23,646 nucleotides of DNA from a virus, in IMG/VR virus record IMGVR_UViG_3300038424_000586, positions 1-23,646 of that record. One strand, 5' to 3'. The notes under the pieces were generated by a model. The model worked only from the letters and a program-made list of their open reading frames with translations. It ran no database searches and was not told the DNA's origin. The position numbers and the translations under genes are program-made. Shown here piece by piece: positions 5,445-12,827 of this stretch (position 1 is its first letter; each line of letters begins with the position of its first letter).

Positions 5445-7342
5445 CTCCCCAGTACGCTTTCGTTTACGAGCCAGCCACAGCCGCCCCCGCAGGACAGGAT
5501 TCGAATCCTGTCCGCATTATCGTGCCTACGGTCCCGGCCTCTAAAATCACCGACGACCTGATCGCAAAGGTCGCAGCGATGATCCGTTCCGTCTCTGCGG
5601 AAGACGTCACCCGGGTCGAAGCGGAAGTGTCCGCGCAACACGGGATCCCCGTCGGCACGCAGCGCCGCTACAAGCTCGAACTCAGACGTCTGTTTAATCT
5701 CGCTCCCCGCTCCCCGCTCATTGCTCTAAGCTCCCATCCGCAACTTCAACAGGCTCTCGAATATATATTGACGCGCAAAGAGCGCAGCGACTCCGGTATG
5801 CTCAGGGGCGCCGCCGGCATGAGCGTCACTGTGCCTGCAACCGGCGAGATGCTGTCAGTTGAAGAGTTTTTGAAAGCCCTTTACACCCGCGAAAATTCCA
5901 ACGCGATGAAGTGCTATCTCGCCCTTCGGGCCCGGTGTGTGAAAAAACAAATCGTGGGACGGGAATCCCTTCCCGTCAATATCGAGGATCTCCCCAGCGA
6001 AACATCCGTCATCCGATTCCTCGGCAACATCCGCAAGGTGAACGCCGCGGTCCGTCGCGGCAGGAGCCGCCGGCACGACTGGGAGGTCAACCAGCAGCCA
6101 TTCGTCACGCGCGACACGACGCAATACCGACCCGGCGAGCTGTGGATCGGCGACCACACCGAGCTCGACGTCGTCGTCACGAACGACCAGGGCAAGCTCG
6201 ATCACCGATGGGTCACGGCCTTCATCGACATGCGGACCAGGCTGATCCCCGGCTATCATTTGAACTGGATGCCGAACTCGCAGACTATCGCGCTGGCGTT
6301 CCGCAACGGCGTGCTCGCCCGTCAGCTCAAGGCGTACAACGGAGAAAAATACATCCCGCTCAATATCAACAGTCTCCCGGAAGAGATCCTGATCGACAAC
6401 GGCAAGGACTATCGCAGCACCTACACCCAGCGCGTCTTTGGCAAGATCGATTTTTCCGACGATGCCCGGCGCAGCATACAACGGCTCTCCAAACTTCATT
6501 ATGCTATTCCATACCACGGCCAATCGAAGGCCGAGATGGAACGCTGGTTCCGCACTATAACATACAGTGTCCTCAACTGCCTCCCCGGCTACAAGGGCAA
6601 CAAGTACCAGAACCAGCCCGACTCTTTAAAAGAAGAGATCAAGCAGGGGCGCATCATGAACTACGAGGACTTCGATGCGCTCTTCGCTGTCGCCGTAAAC
6701 GCCTACAATAATAAGATCCACCGCTCGCTCAACGGACAATCGCCTCTCCAGGTTTATCTAACGAACACAACGACGCAGCGATCCATCGAGCCCCGCGTAC
6801 TCGACTTCCTCATGATGAAAGTTTCCAACCGGACCATTCGCCGCTGCCAGGTCACGCTCCTGGGCAACGAATACTATAGCGATTCGCTGATGCCGTTCAA
6901 CGATAGGAAGGCCGATGTCTACTACGATCCGATGGACGTGGGCTTCATATCGATCTACGTGGGCGGAGAGTTTGCGGCCATCGCCTGCAACAAAGAAATG
7001 ATCGGGCAGGACGAGCGCGGCTGGCTCAGGATCCTCCACGACAGGAAGAAGAACGAGCGGACGCTCCAGGAAGAGGTGAAGGATCTTCACAAGGGCATTT
7101 CGAACGCCCAGGCCAAGCAGCTGCTGCTGGAAGGCGAGCTGCTCAACATCACGCCCGTCTCCCGCGAGCTGCTGCAGTGCAAGACAACCGCCGTCACGCT
7201 CCTCACCGGTCTTGAGCGTCAGGCGCGTGAGCAGGACGAGAAGCTCAAGGACCAGGAGCAGGCCGTCGAGATTGAAAAACGTGCGAAGAAGCGCGCCAAA
7301 CAAATGGAAATTACTGCGGACATGATCAGTCGCATCAGCTAA
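5432..7342 (+). CDS. A: Mu-type DDE transposase (MuA-like)
   Basis: 636 residues against 663 for Mu A. It catalyses strand transfer of the phage ends in integration and replicative transposition. The N-terminal ~200 residues should hold the end-binding part. The rve/RNase-H core has Asp241 (WIGDHTELD), Asp322 (LIDNGKDYRS) and Glu370 (SKAEMERWF), the expected D-D-E order with the KA-x-x-ER signature. A beta-barrel-like region follows around residues 445-520 (the Mu-transpos C type), then a charged coiled-coil-like tail (EREQ/KAKK-rich, about 520-636), where MuA contacts MuB and ClpX. Two REP-like palindromes are translated within it (residues ~20-28 and ~174-182), both outside the catalytic core. 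Likely binding sites are the repeats at 23488-23632. Confidence 0.95.
   Translation: MQTITPQYAFVYEPATAAPAGQDSNPVRIIVPTVPASKITDDLIAKVAAMIRSVSAEDVTRVEAEVSAQHGIPVGTQRRYKLELRRLFNLAPRSPLIALSSHPQLQQALEYILTRKERSDSGMLRGAAGMSVTVPATGEMLSVEEFLKALYTRENSNAMKCYLALRARCVKKQIVGRESLPVNIEDLPSETSVIRFLGNIRKVNAAVRRGRSRRHDWEVNQQPFVTRDTTQYRPGELWIGDHTELDVVVTNDQGKLDHRWVTAFIDMRTRLIPGYHLNWMPNSQTIALAFRNGVLARQLKAYNGEKYIPLNINSLPEEILIDNGKDYRSTYTQRVFGKIDFSDDARRSIQRLSKLHYAIPYHGQSKAEMERWFRTITYSVLNCLPGYKGNKYQNQPDSLKEEIKQGRIMNYEDFDALFAVAVNAYNNKIHRSLNGQSPLQVYLTNTTTQRSIEPRVLDFLMMKVSNRTIRRCQVTLLGNEYYSDSLMPFNDRKADVYYDPMDVGFISIYVGGEFAAIACNKEMIGQDERGWLRILHDRKKNERTLQEEVKDLHKGISNAQAKQLLLEGELLNITPVSRELLQCKTTAVTLLTGLERQAREQDEKLKDQEQAVEIEKRAKKRAKQMEITADMISRIS
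5490..5513. repeat. REP-like palindrome inside the transposase gene
   Basis: A 22-bp perfect palindrome at 5492-5513 (arm GGACAGGATTC) preceded by GCAG. It is translated in frame as AGQDSNPV near residue 20 of the transposase. Confidence 0.75.
5954..5977. repeat. REP-like palindrome inside the transposase gene
   Basis: GTGG plus GACGGGAA-TCCC-TTCCCGTC (5958-5977), an 8-bp stem with a TCCC loop. It is translated as VGRESLPVN, nearly the same peptide as the copies at 12477-12522. Confidence 0.75.
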
Positions 7343-7357
7343 CGAGAAAGGAAAGCC

Positions 7358-8308
7358 ATGCCACCGGAAGTCAATCGTCTAACGTTGATCGAACAAGCGC
7401 AGATCTCGACCGACAAGCCCGGAGAAGTGCGTGAGCACCTCAAGGGCCTCATCGCGTCGGGAGAAATAAATCTGAGGGAGATTGCGAAGTTCACGGGGTT
7501 CTCCACTTCGACCCTCAGCACGGCCATCAACGACAAGTATGAGGGCGACGTTGAAAAATTGGAGGACGCTCTTGCCCGGTTCTATCGCAACTGGCTCGCC
7601 CGCAATGCGATTGTAGACACAAGCGTCATCCGGCAGATAGGCGCGACGATGGACCTTGCCTGGAAGCGGAAAGAAATTGCCCGGATCATCGCTCCGTTCG
7701 GCCGGGGAAAAACCAAAGCCGGCTCCCGATACGTGATGGTCAATAGCGACTTCGCGGTCTATGTGGAGCTGACGAGCACGACCTCGCCGACATCATTGAT
7801 CCACCGGATCGCCGAGGCTCTCAACATCGAAGGGCAAATGCACGGGAGCCAGGATGATAAGTTATCATCTATAATCCGGGCGCTCCAGCGCCGGCCCCGG
7901 CTGCTCGTGATCGACGAGGCTGATAACCTGAAACCCCGGACGCTCGCAATCCTGAAGGACGTGCACGGCGGCGAGGCTGCCGAGCGATGCGCCATCGTCC
8001 TGATGGGAACGGAGCGCCTGCGAGAAATTCTGAAGGATCCGATTCTCGGTTACTTGAAGCGCCGCATACGAATCAAGCGCGCCGTCGGCGACATCAGCTT
8101 CGAAGAGGCGAAGAAGATCGCTGACCTCTGGATTCACTCGCTGGACCGCAAAGAGCTTGAGAAAGCCTGGGCCTGGAGCCTGACCCAATTCGGCGTCGCG
8201 AGCCTCGTTGCGCTCATGGCGCGAGCATACGACGAAATGCAGATGCACAAAAAACGTAAGATCGACAGCGATTCGCTCGAAGCAGCTTACAGCTGGCTGG
8301 TCGACTAA
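7358..8308 (+). CDS. B: MuB-like AAA+ transposition target ATPase
   Basis: 316 residues (Mu B is 312). Residues about 15-75 form an N-terminal HTH domain (INLREIAKFTGFSTSTLSTAINDKY), as in MuB. The ATPase core has a P-loop APFGRGKT with Lys118, Walker B LLVIDEAD with Asp186-Glu187, and a sensor-like IVLMGTERL. MuB binds target DNA non-specifically, forms ATP-dependent filaments, and delivers target sites to the transposase while protecting phage DNA from self-insertion. It lies 15 bases after the transposase gene with AAAGGAAA before the ATG, the conserved A-B order. Confidence 0.93.
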   Translation: MPPEVNRLTLIEQAQISTDKPGEVREHLKGLIASGEINLREIAKFTGFSTSTLSTAINDKYEGDVEKLEDALARFYRNWLARNAIVDTSVIRQIGATMDLAWKRKEIARIIAPFGRGKTKAGSRYVMVNSDFAVYVELTSTTSPTSLIHRIAEALNIEGQMHGSQDDKLSSIIRALQRRPRLLVIDEADNLKPRTLAILKDVHGGEAAERCAIVLMGTERLREILKDPILGYLKRRIRIKRAVGDISFEEAKKIADLWIHSLDRKELEKAWAWSLTQFGVASLVALMARAYDEMQMHKKRKIDSDSLEAAYSWLVD

Positions 8309-8343
8309 CTCAATCACAAACGACAGACCAAGGAGACGGGAAC

Positions 8344-8694
8344 ATGCGAAACGTACTCTCAGCGGAAGATCGCGACGCTATGAAGCGCCTGATCGGGGAA
8401 GGAAAGTCAACGGACGAAATCATTGCCGCGCTCGGCGGGCGCCCCTCTAGGCCGAGCATCTACAATATGCGAAACGCTCTCAAAAAATCGGGGGGGGGGG
8501 AGAAACCAGTGAAGCGTCAACCTCGCCAGGCTCGGAAGAATCTGAAGGCCGTCGCCGGCACATTGCCGCCGATCATCGCCATCCTGCTCCGGGAACGAGA
8601 CGCGGCGAAATCGCGCATCGAGAAGATCGACGCGCTCCTGGAAGTGTACGAGCAGGACATTCCGCTTCCTTCATCGCTCAAGGGCTCTGACTGA
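8344..8694 (+). CDS. Early-operon HTH protein with an in-frame poly-G tract
   Basis: 116 residues. Residues 5-45 (SAEDRDAMKRLIGEGKSTDEIIAAL ... RPSIYNMRNAL) are a helix-turn-helix. A G11 run encodes the glycine linker (KKSGGGEKP, residues ~46-54). The C-terminal half is a basic stretch then a helical hairpin (IAILLRERDAAKSRIEKIDALLEVYEQ), probably a coiled coil. A GGAGACGGGAAC ribosome binding site precedes the ATG. A one-base slip in the G-run would truncate the protein. The function is unknown; position after the transposition genes suggests an early regulator or accessory. Confidence 0.65.
   Translation: MRNVLSAEDRDAMKRLIGEGKSTDEIIAALGGRPSRPSIYNMRNALKKSGGGEKPVKRQPRQARKNLKAVAGTLPPIIAILLRERDAAKSRIEKIDALLEVYEQDIPLPSSLKGSD
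8490..8500 (+). repeat. Poly-G11 tract in a coding region
   Basis: Eleven consecutive G inside the gene 8344-8694, preceded six bases earlier by A6. Tracts this long are prone to slipped-strand mispairing and to sequencing error. The present length keeps the frame open. Confidence 0.85.
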
Positions 8695-8696
8695 TC

Positions 8697-8951
8697 ATGT
8701 CGGGCCCGGACGTTCAATACGTTTGCCAATGCCCCTGCGGCTGCAGGAAGTTCTTCAACGCCTGGCTTGCGGGCATGTTCTGGAAATGGAAGGAGACGCA
8801 ACTCTGCCCGGAATGCTACAGCGGCCGATGCGAAGCGGTCCGGAAGCTCACCGGCGGATACCAGCCGACGAGTAGTAACCTTGACCCGCAAAATCCGCCG
8901 CAAGGCGGCTCAGGCGTTCCTCCGGCTGAATCAAACCAGGTGAAGGCATGA
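8697..8951 (+). CDS. Small cysteine-rich (zinc-finger) protein
   Basis: 84 residues. Cysteines lie at CQCPCGC (residues ~10-16) and CPEC (~41-44), enough for one zinc ribbon. The C-terminal third is proline/glycine-rich and looks disordered. The ATG lies three bases after the upstream stop, and the stop overlaps the next ATG as ATGA. Family not recognised; many phage early regions carry comparable small zinc proteins. Confidence 0.6.
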   Translation: MSGPDVQYVCQCPCGCRKFFNAWLAGMFWKWKETQLCPECYSGRCEAVRKLTGGYQPTSSNLDPQNPPQGGSGVPPAESNQVKA

Positions 8952-9271
8952 ACGGGCCATTCCTCAATGACACTATTCCTCCCATGACGCATCCGCTTTC
9001 GAGGGCCTGGAGACAACCGTCGCCTGAAAGGATTTCCATGCATGAAACACATTGCGTGATGGACAAGGCGACGTTCGAGGAGCTTGAGGAGTACTCCTGC
9101 TCATTTCCGACCGGCGTGTACGAAGGCAAAATGTGGAAACGGCACGACGGGTCATTCGATAGAGCCTTCATAGCGCGAGGCGGCGAGCCTGTCTGGTTGC
9201 TCATGTGGTTTGGACCGTCAGACGATCCCAACAAGTGCAGCATTAACTCCCGGGAGATCATCTTGATATGA
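8948..9271 (+). CDS. Conserved-looking phage protein of unknown function
   Basis: 107 residues, ATGA-coupled at both ends. The motif PPMTHPLSRAWRQP followed by FEELEEYSCSFPTGVYEGKMWKR recalls, from memory, a recurring small phage protein with a 'THPLGRYWEQP...YSTSxPTGVYxGKMWK' pattern. I know no assigned function for it. The C-terminal part (VWLLMWFGPSDDPNKCSINSREIIL) appears beta-rich. No catalytic motif can be named. Confidence 0.6.
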   Translation: MNGPFLNDTIPPMTHPLSRAWRQPSPERISMHETHCVMDKATFEELEEYSCSFPTGVYEGKMWKRHDGSFDRAFIARGGEPVWLLMWFGPSDDPNKCSINSREIILI

Positions 9272-9801
9272 CCCGTTCCCAGTTCAACCATAGAATCCGC
9301 GCTCTCGCGCACGGCTCCTGCGGTCTCGACGAGGAGAACTACCGCACCGTCGTCGAATCCGTCACCGGCAAGCGGCACATCACACAGTGCGACGACGAAG
9401 AAGCCAACTTGGTGTTCCTGGCCCTGAAGAAAATGCGCGACAATGTAGGTCGAGCTTCCAGCTCGACCATAAACCCCGACCAGCACCGCATGATCGCCAA
9501 GCTCGGCTACATCCTCAAATGGGATTGGAACGACATCGCCCACTTCACTGCGCGTGAGGTCCACAAACAATCGACGAAGGCTTGCAACGCCGCCGAGCTG
9601 TCCAAAGTCATCCGCGGCATGATCGGAGTGATCGATTACAAGCTCAAGTGCGGCATGATCGGAATGGATGAAACGCAACGGTTCAATTACGAACGTCACG
9701 CGAGGCGCCACCGCAACGGCAACGGCCTGGGCGCCGAAGCTCGCAGAGCGCAGGCGGCCGCATCTAACCTCCCCTCACAACCGAAAGGAGTTCAACCATG
9801 A
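9268..9801 (+). CDS. GemA-like regulatory protein (DUF1018, Mu gp16 family)
   Basis: 177 residues. LDEENYRTVVESVTGKRHITQCDDEEANLVFLALKKM matches the N-terminal DUF1018/GemA layout. A second block (QHRMIAKLGYILKW ... FTAREVHKQSTKACNAAELSKVIRGM) matches its C-terminal half. In Mu, GemA is an early protein that affects host gene expression and supercoiling. Its place between the transposition genes and Gam is the usual one. A REP-like palindrome is translated between the two halves as NVGRASSST, where a linker tolerates insertion. ATGA overlaps at both ends. Confidence 0.75.
   Translation: MTRSQFNHRIRALAHGSCGLDEENYRTVVESVTGKRHITQCDDEEANLVFLALKKMRDNVGRASSSTINPDQHRMIAKLGYILKWDWNDIAHFTAREVHKQSTKACNAAELSKVIRGMIGVIDYKLKCGMIGMDETQRFNYERHARRHRNGNGLGAEARRAQAAASNLPSQPKGVQP
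9445..9468. repeat. REP-like palindrome inside the GemA-like gene
   Basis: GTAG overlapping GGTCGAGC-TTCCA-GCTCGACC (9448-9468), an 8-bp stem. This is the canonical GTAG-plus-hairpin REP layout. It is translated in frame as VGRASSST. Confidence 0.8.
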
Positions 9802-10175
9802 CCCTCATAGCAGGATACGTCCTCATCGTCCTATTGGCCATATACGCTTGGCACCGCCTTGTCAGCCACAACAAGAAGAGCGGTAGCCTCGACCTTCAGC
9901 TCGAGATAGAGATGTTGCGTAAGGCTCGCATCATGTTCCCGGAAGCAAGTAGTGACATTGTCGCGCTCGATGCGTTCTACCAGCACACCTTCCGCTCAAT
10001 GCTCATTGCTCAAAAGGAAGGCAACAGAGCGTGGATAGAATTGAAGCGCCAGTCCATCGCGATCTACAACGCCAAGAACCGCGCCATCATCGAGGCGGTC
10101 CGCTTTGAGGAAACATATATCTCGCCGTTCTCTCACGAGGCGGCACATCCAATCATTCCATTTCAAAGGAGTTAA
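9798..10175 (+). CDS. Small single-pass membrane protein
   Basis: 125 residues. Residues 3-18 (LIAGYVLIVLLAIYAW) form an N-terminal membrane helix, followed by a cytoplasmic-looking helical domain (LDLQLEIEMLRKARIMFPEAS ... LIAQKEGNRAWIELKRQ). There is an ATGA overlap with the GemA-like gene. No known family recognised. Its position directly before Gam might suggest an early host-takeover role, but this is speculative. Confidence 0.6.
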   Translation: MTLIAGYVLIVLLAIYAWHRLVSHNKKSGSLDLQLEIEMLRKARIMFPEASSDIVALDAFYQHTFRSMLIAQKEGNRAWIELKRQSIAIYNAKNRAIIEAVRFEETYISPFSHEAAHPIIPFQRS

Positions 10176-10177
10176 TC

Positions 10178-10696
10178 ATGGCAAAAAAAACCACAACGCT
10201 CAAAAGCTTCGAGGAGGTCGATCAGAGTCTGCTGCGGCTCGGCCAGGTCGAGGCATTCGTTCAGAAGCGCGAGGCTGAGATGAACGAGAAGATCCAGCTT
10301 CTCCGCGATGGCTTCGACAGAACGACTTCCGCTCCCAGGACGGAAACCAAACTCCTCCAGGACGAGATCGAAGCCTTCTGCATCCTGCACAAGGACGAGT
10401 TCGAAAAGTCCCGGAGCAAAGATCTGGTTCACGGTTCCGTATCGTTCCGCGTGGGCAACCCGAGCGTCGCTGCGCTCAACAGGAAATACAGCTTTAAGAC
10501 AATCATCGAGCTGCTCAAAAGACTCGGCCTGGCAAAGCTATATCTCCGCACGAAGGAGGAGATCGACAAAGAAGCCATCCTGGCGGACTATGCCGCGAAG
10601 AAAATCTCAGACGACAAGCTTGCCGCCGCCGGCATCAAGGTCGATCAGAAAGAATCCTTCAACATCGACATCGCCTGGGATTCCATCCATGACTGA
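10178..10696 (+). CDS. gam: Gam-like double-strand-end protection protein (host-nuclease inhibitor)
   Basis: 172 residues (Mu Gam is 174). The Mu Gam family pattern is visible: an N-terminal coiled coil (EVDQSLLRLGQVEAFVQKREAEMNEKIQ), KLLQDEIEAFCILHKDEF, then HGSVSFRVGNPSVAAL and a C-terminal IDKEAILADYAAK. Gam binds linear double-strand ends as a dimer, like Ku, and blocks RecBCD/exonuclease attack on injected phage DNA. AAAGGAG precedes the ATG. It is followed by a 59-base gap containing a REP-like palindrome. Confidence 0.9.
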   Translation: MAKKTTTLKSFEEVDQSLLRLGQVEAFVQKREAEMNEKIQLLRDGFDRTTSAPRTETKLLQDEIEAFCILHKDEFEKSRSKDLVHGSVSFRVGNPSVAALNRKYSFKTIIELLKRLGLAKLYLRTKEEIDKEAILADYAAKKISDDKLAAAGIKVDQKESFNIDIAWDSIHD

Positions 10697-10712
10697 CGCA
10701 CCATCTCGCAGT

Positions 10713-10734
10713 GTGACGCGAGATTTATCTCGCG
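10713..10734. repeat. REP-like palindrome after gam
   Basis: GTGA followed by CGCGAGATTTATCTCGCG (10717-10734), identical over 18 bases to the copy at 2471-2488. It is intergenic. Confidence 0.75.
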
Positions 10735-10755
10735 CGATCAGCCGGGAGAACCTCC

Positions 10756-11001
10756 GTGACTGACTTCCGCACGAAGTTCGCCGAGCAGCACCTGGACTAT
10801 CTTTACGCCAGGGTCGACCGTTTGAATCCCTGGGAAAAAGAGTTCGTCCTCAGTCTCCACGGAGTGGCCAACCTTTGGCAGTTGTCGACGGCCCAGTACA
10901 ACAAGCTCAAAGAGATCTACGACCTCCATCAGCCCAGGACAGGCCCGGGCGTCGGCACGCTGAGTTGGCCCCGGAGACAACGGAGCACTGCCAGTGGCTG
11001 A
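10756..11001 (+). CDS. Small early protein of unknown function
   Basis: 81 residues with a GTG start, chosen because GGGAG lies about 8 bases upstream. The first 55 residues are helical and charged (KFAEQHLDYLYARVDRLNPWEKEFVLSLHGVANLWQLSTAQYNKLKEIYDLH). This is the layout of small phage proteins with a helical hairpin ending in a Y/N-KL-x-I motif. The C-terminal ~25 residues look unstructured and overlap the next start by 8 bases. The family is not recognised. Confidence 0.55.
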   Translation: MTDFRTKFAEQHLDYLYARVDRLNPWEKEFVLSLHGVANLWQLSTAQYNKLKEIYDLHQPRTGPGVGTLSWPRRQRSTASG

Positions 11002-11452
11002 TCCCTTGACACACGCCCTTCTCGGCGCAGCGTGTGCGCCCGAGCATCCGATCCTCGGCGCATTCTTCGGCCTCGCCCCGGACGCGCCGTTGATCCCGAT
11101 GAACATCTACACGATCGCGAAACACGGCAAGCTCGCAACCGGCCAGGAGTCGTGGGACTCCGCGCCGGCAGCGTTGAACGATCTCTATGACGTCCTCCAC
11201 GGCGTCTTCGCCCCGGCTGCGGTCCTCTTTATGTGCTGGTTCTTTTTCCCCGCCGCCGTCCCGTTCGCCCTTGCGTACCTCTCGCATGTGTTCATCGACG
11301 CTCCGCTTCATAAGACGACGTCCTTTCTGTTCCCGCTGCGCGGCGCGAATCTTGCCCTCGGGAAAAACTGGTGGGAAGACTGGCGCATCCCGGCCGGCAC
11401 GATCTCCGGCTCGCTCGCGATTCTCATCCTTCGATCGTGGGGGCTGGCATGA
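10994..11452 (+). CDS. YdjM-like (DUF457) membrane protein
   Basis: 152 residues with a GTG start overlapping the previous stop. DPLTHALLGA at the N-terminus, a central DVLHG and SHVFIDAPLH give the conserved His/Asp pattern of YdjM-type, membrane-bound, metal-dependent-hydrolase-like proteins. Three or four hydrophobic segments are present (around residues 17-30, 70-85, 86-100 and 135-150). Its role in a phage is unknown: membrane modification, or lysis timing by analogy with holins, are guesses. It couples to the next gene by ATGA. Confidence 0.6.
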   Translation: MADPLTHALLGAACAPEHPILGAFFGLAPDAPLIPMNIYTIAKHGKLATGQESWDSAPAALNDLYDVLHGVFAPAAVLFMCWFFFPAAVPFALAYLSHVFIDAPLHKTTSFLFPLRGANLALGKNWWEDWRIPAGTISGSLAILILRSWGLA

Positions 11453-11730
11453 ACGTCGCCGAGATGATGTGGAAGATCTACGACGCGATCAATTTCATCA
11501 CGCGGCCGCTCGGCGTCCCGAAGCGCGTCGTCGTCGAGGCCGCAGAGGCAGCTTCAAACGTCATTCAAAAGCATTTAAACGATTATTCGAGCGACCATTA
11601 TGAACAAGAAAAAGTGGACGAAAGACCGCATCCTCGAATCGATCCGCTGGTGGCAGGACAAGGTGGGCCGGACACCGAAGGTGACCGACGTCCCGCAATA
11701 CCTCAGACGCATCGCCGAGAAGGAGTTTGA
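11449..11730 (+). CDS. Small hypothetical protein with a long 3' overlap
   Basis: 93 residues from the ATG that overlaps the previous stop. The first ~45 residues look like a real protein (MNVAEMMWKIYDAINFITRPLG ... VVVEAAEAASNVIQKHLND). The remainder, rich in R/P/D, runs 131 bases into the next gene in another frame and reads like shadow translation. Either the overlap is genuine or a stop has been lost by mutation. Function unknown. Confidence 0.4.
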   Translation: MNVAEMMWKIYDAINFITRPLGVPKRVVVEAAEAASNVIQKHLNDYSSDHYEQEKVDERPHPRIDPLVAGQGGPDTEGDRRPAIPQTHRREGV

Positions 11731-12196
11731 ATCCTGGGACAAAGCCGTGATGGCCGCGACCGGCAAGCCGTCGAACCATCACGCATGGACCGGTGGCGAG
11801 CTCCTCGAAACGCTCCGCTCGCTTTACGCCAGGCTCGGCCGCTATCCGACCCGGAAGGAAATCGAAGGCGAACGCAGAGGTCTCTTCACGAAAATCTGCA
11901 AAGAATATTTGAGCCTTAATGAGGCCCTGGAGTGCGCGATCGGCAAGAGTCCACGCCTGGAAGTTCTCCGGGCGCTGAGCGAGTTGACGCCGCCCGGCTG
12001 CGACAAAGCGACGACGTCGGACGTCCGGGCCCAGCTTGAGATGAAGGGCGTTATACTCTCGAACCAAATGGTCGCTCAACACCTTGCAGAATCGAGAATT
12101 CACAGGGATCTTGTCACAAGCGGCAAGTGCGATCGCACAACCTGGTGGAAGCTCACTCCGAAGGGCAAACAATGGCTGCAGGAGAAAATACCGTGA
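11600..12196 (+). CDS. Homing-endonuclease-associated repeat plus winged-helix DNA-binding protein
   Basis: 198 residues. The N-terminal part contains two copies of the ~50-residue helical repeat often attached to HNH homing endonucleases. Copy 1 is WTKDRILESIRWWQDKVGRTP ... FESWDKAVMAATG and copy 2 is WTGGELLETLRSLYARLGRYP ... LSLNEALECAIG. The C-terminal ~75 residues (LRALSEL ... LSNQMVAQHLAES ... TTWWKLTPKGKQWL) form a winged helix. No HNH or other nuclease motif is present, so it is likely a DNA-binding regulator or a nuclease relic. A late-gene activator role is possible; only position supports it. Confidence 0.6.
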   Translation: MNKKKWTKDRILESIRWWQDKVGRTPKVTDVPQYLRRIAEKEFESWDKAVMAATGKPSNHHAWTGGELLETLRSLYARLGRYPTRKEIEGERRGLFTKICKEYLSLNEALECAIGKSPRLEVLRALSELTPPGCDKATTSDVRAQLEMKGVILSNQMVAQHLAESRIHRDLVTSGKCDRTTWWKLTPKGKQWLQEKIP

Positions 12197-12399
12197 GCTT
12201 CTCCATTCATCGTCCTTCATCAGCGTCATCAGCGGTATCAGCGGTCTGCGGACAATTCCTCCACGAGTTGGAGCGTCTGAAGGATCCGAAATACCCGGAT
12301 GGCAAGGTCTGCACGCGGTGCGGCGAGATCTTCCCCTACGTTTTCGAGATCCGCTTGAGGAACGATCCAACGATTCAACGATCCAACGACCAGGAATGA
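12193..12399 (+). CDS. Small CxxC protein
   Basis: 68 residues with a GTG start (GTGA overlap) and GGAG 8 bases upstream. CTRCGEIFPYVFEIRLR is a half zinc ribbon. The N-terminal serine-rich stretch comes from an imperfect TCATCAGCG-type microrepeat. The end comes from a short AACGATCCAACGATTC direct repeat. Both suggest slippage has shaped the ends. Function unknown. Confidence 0.45.
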   Translation: MSFSIHRPSSASSAVSAVCGQFLHELERLKDPKYPDGKVCTRCGEIFPYVFEIRLRNDPTIQRSNDQE

Positions 12400-12827
12400 G
12401 ATACAAAAAAAATATATTGCGTCGCGACATCATCAACCGTTACGGCGAGGAGACCGGCCTGCCGTTGTTTGCCAATGTAGGACAGGAATCCCTTCCTGTC
12501 GGTAGGGAATCCCTTCCTGTCCACGTCAAAGCCCGACTCGAATCGGCACCGAAGGCCATCGCCCTCGCAACCGACACCCGGAAGCTCGGAGAGATGACCG
12601 CCAAGATCGATGAGATGAAGCTCGCCGATAAGCAGCAGGAAGTTCTCGACACCATGTATTATCGCGACGATTGGTCCTACCAGGAGCTCGCGCTCAAGCT
12701 CGGCTGGAGCGTTAACAGGGTCATCCCGCGCGTCACCGAGTTGCGGGAGATGGGGCTCGTCATCCCATACATCAAACGCCCCTGCGAGATCACAGGAATG
12801 ATCGTACAAACCTGGAGAGTAAAATAA
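12396..12827 (+). CDS. Winged-helix DNA-binding protein carrying two REP-derived inserts
   Basis: 143 residues starting MRYKKNILRRDII (ATGA overlap). Residues ~85-125 (QQEVLDTMYYRDDWSYQELALKLGWSVNRVIPRVTELREMGLVI) form a winged helix-turn-helix, and the C-terminus TGMIVQTWRVK is the wing. Residues 28-45 (VGQESLPVGRESLPVHV) are encoded by two adjacent REP-like elements, apparently inserted into a loop after the N-terminal helix. A transcriptional regulator is the natural reading; target unknown. Confidence 0.6.
   Translation: MRYKKNILRRDIINRYGEETGLPLFANVGQESLPVGRESLPVHVKARLESAPKAIALATDTRKLGEMTAKIDEMKLADKQQEVLDTMYYRDDWSYQELALKLGWSVNRVIPRVTELREMGLVIPYIKRPCEITGMIVQTWRVK
12477..12500. repeat. REP-like palindrome, first of a tandem pair
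   Basis: GTAG plus GACAGGAA-TCCC-TTCCTGTC (12481-12500), an 8-bp stem. It is translated as VGQESLPV in the winged-helix gene. Confidence 0.8.
12502..12522. repeat. REP-like palindrome, degraded second copy
   Basis: GTAG plus GGAATCCCTTCCTGTCC directly after the first copy. The left arm has lost several bases. It is translated as GRESLPV. Confidence 0.7.

Noticed and set aside
5855-6523. 222-codon minus-strand open frame
   Set aside because: It lies opposite the catalytic core of the transposase and has no ribosome binding site or family signal.
8895-8908. CCGCC-GCAA-GGCGG hairpin as a further REP-like element
   Set aside because: The stem is only 5 bp and lacks an adjacent GTAG-type tetranucleotide. 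Chance in a GC-rich coding region is likely.
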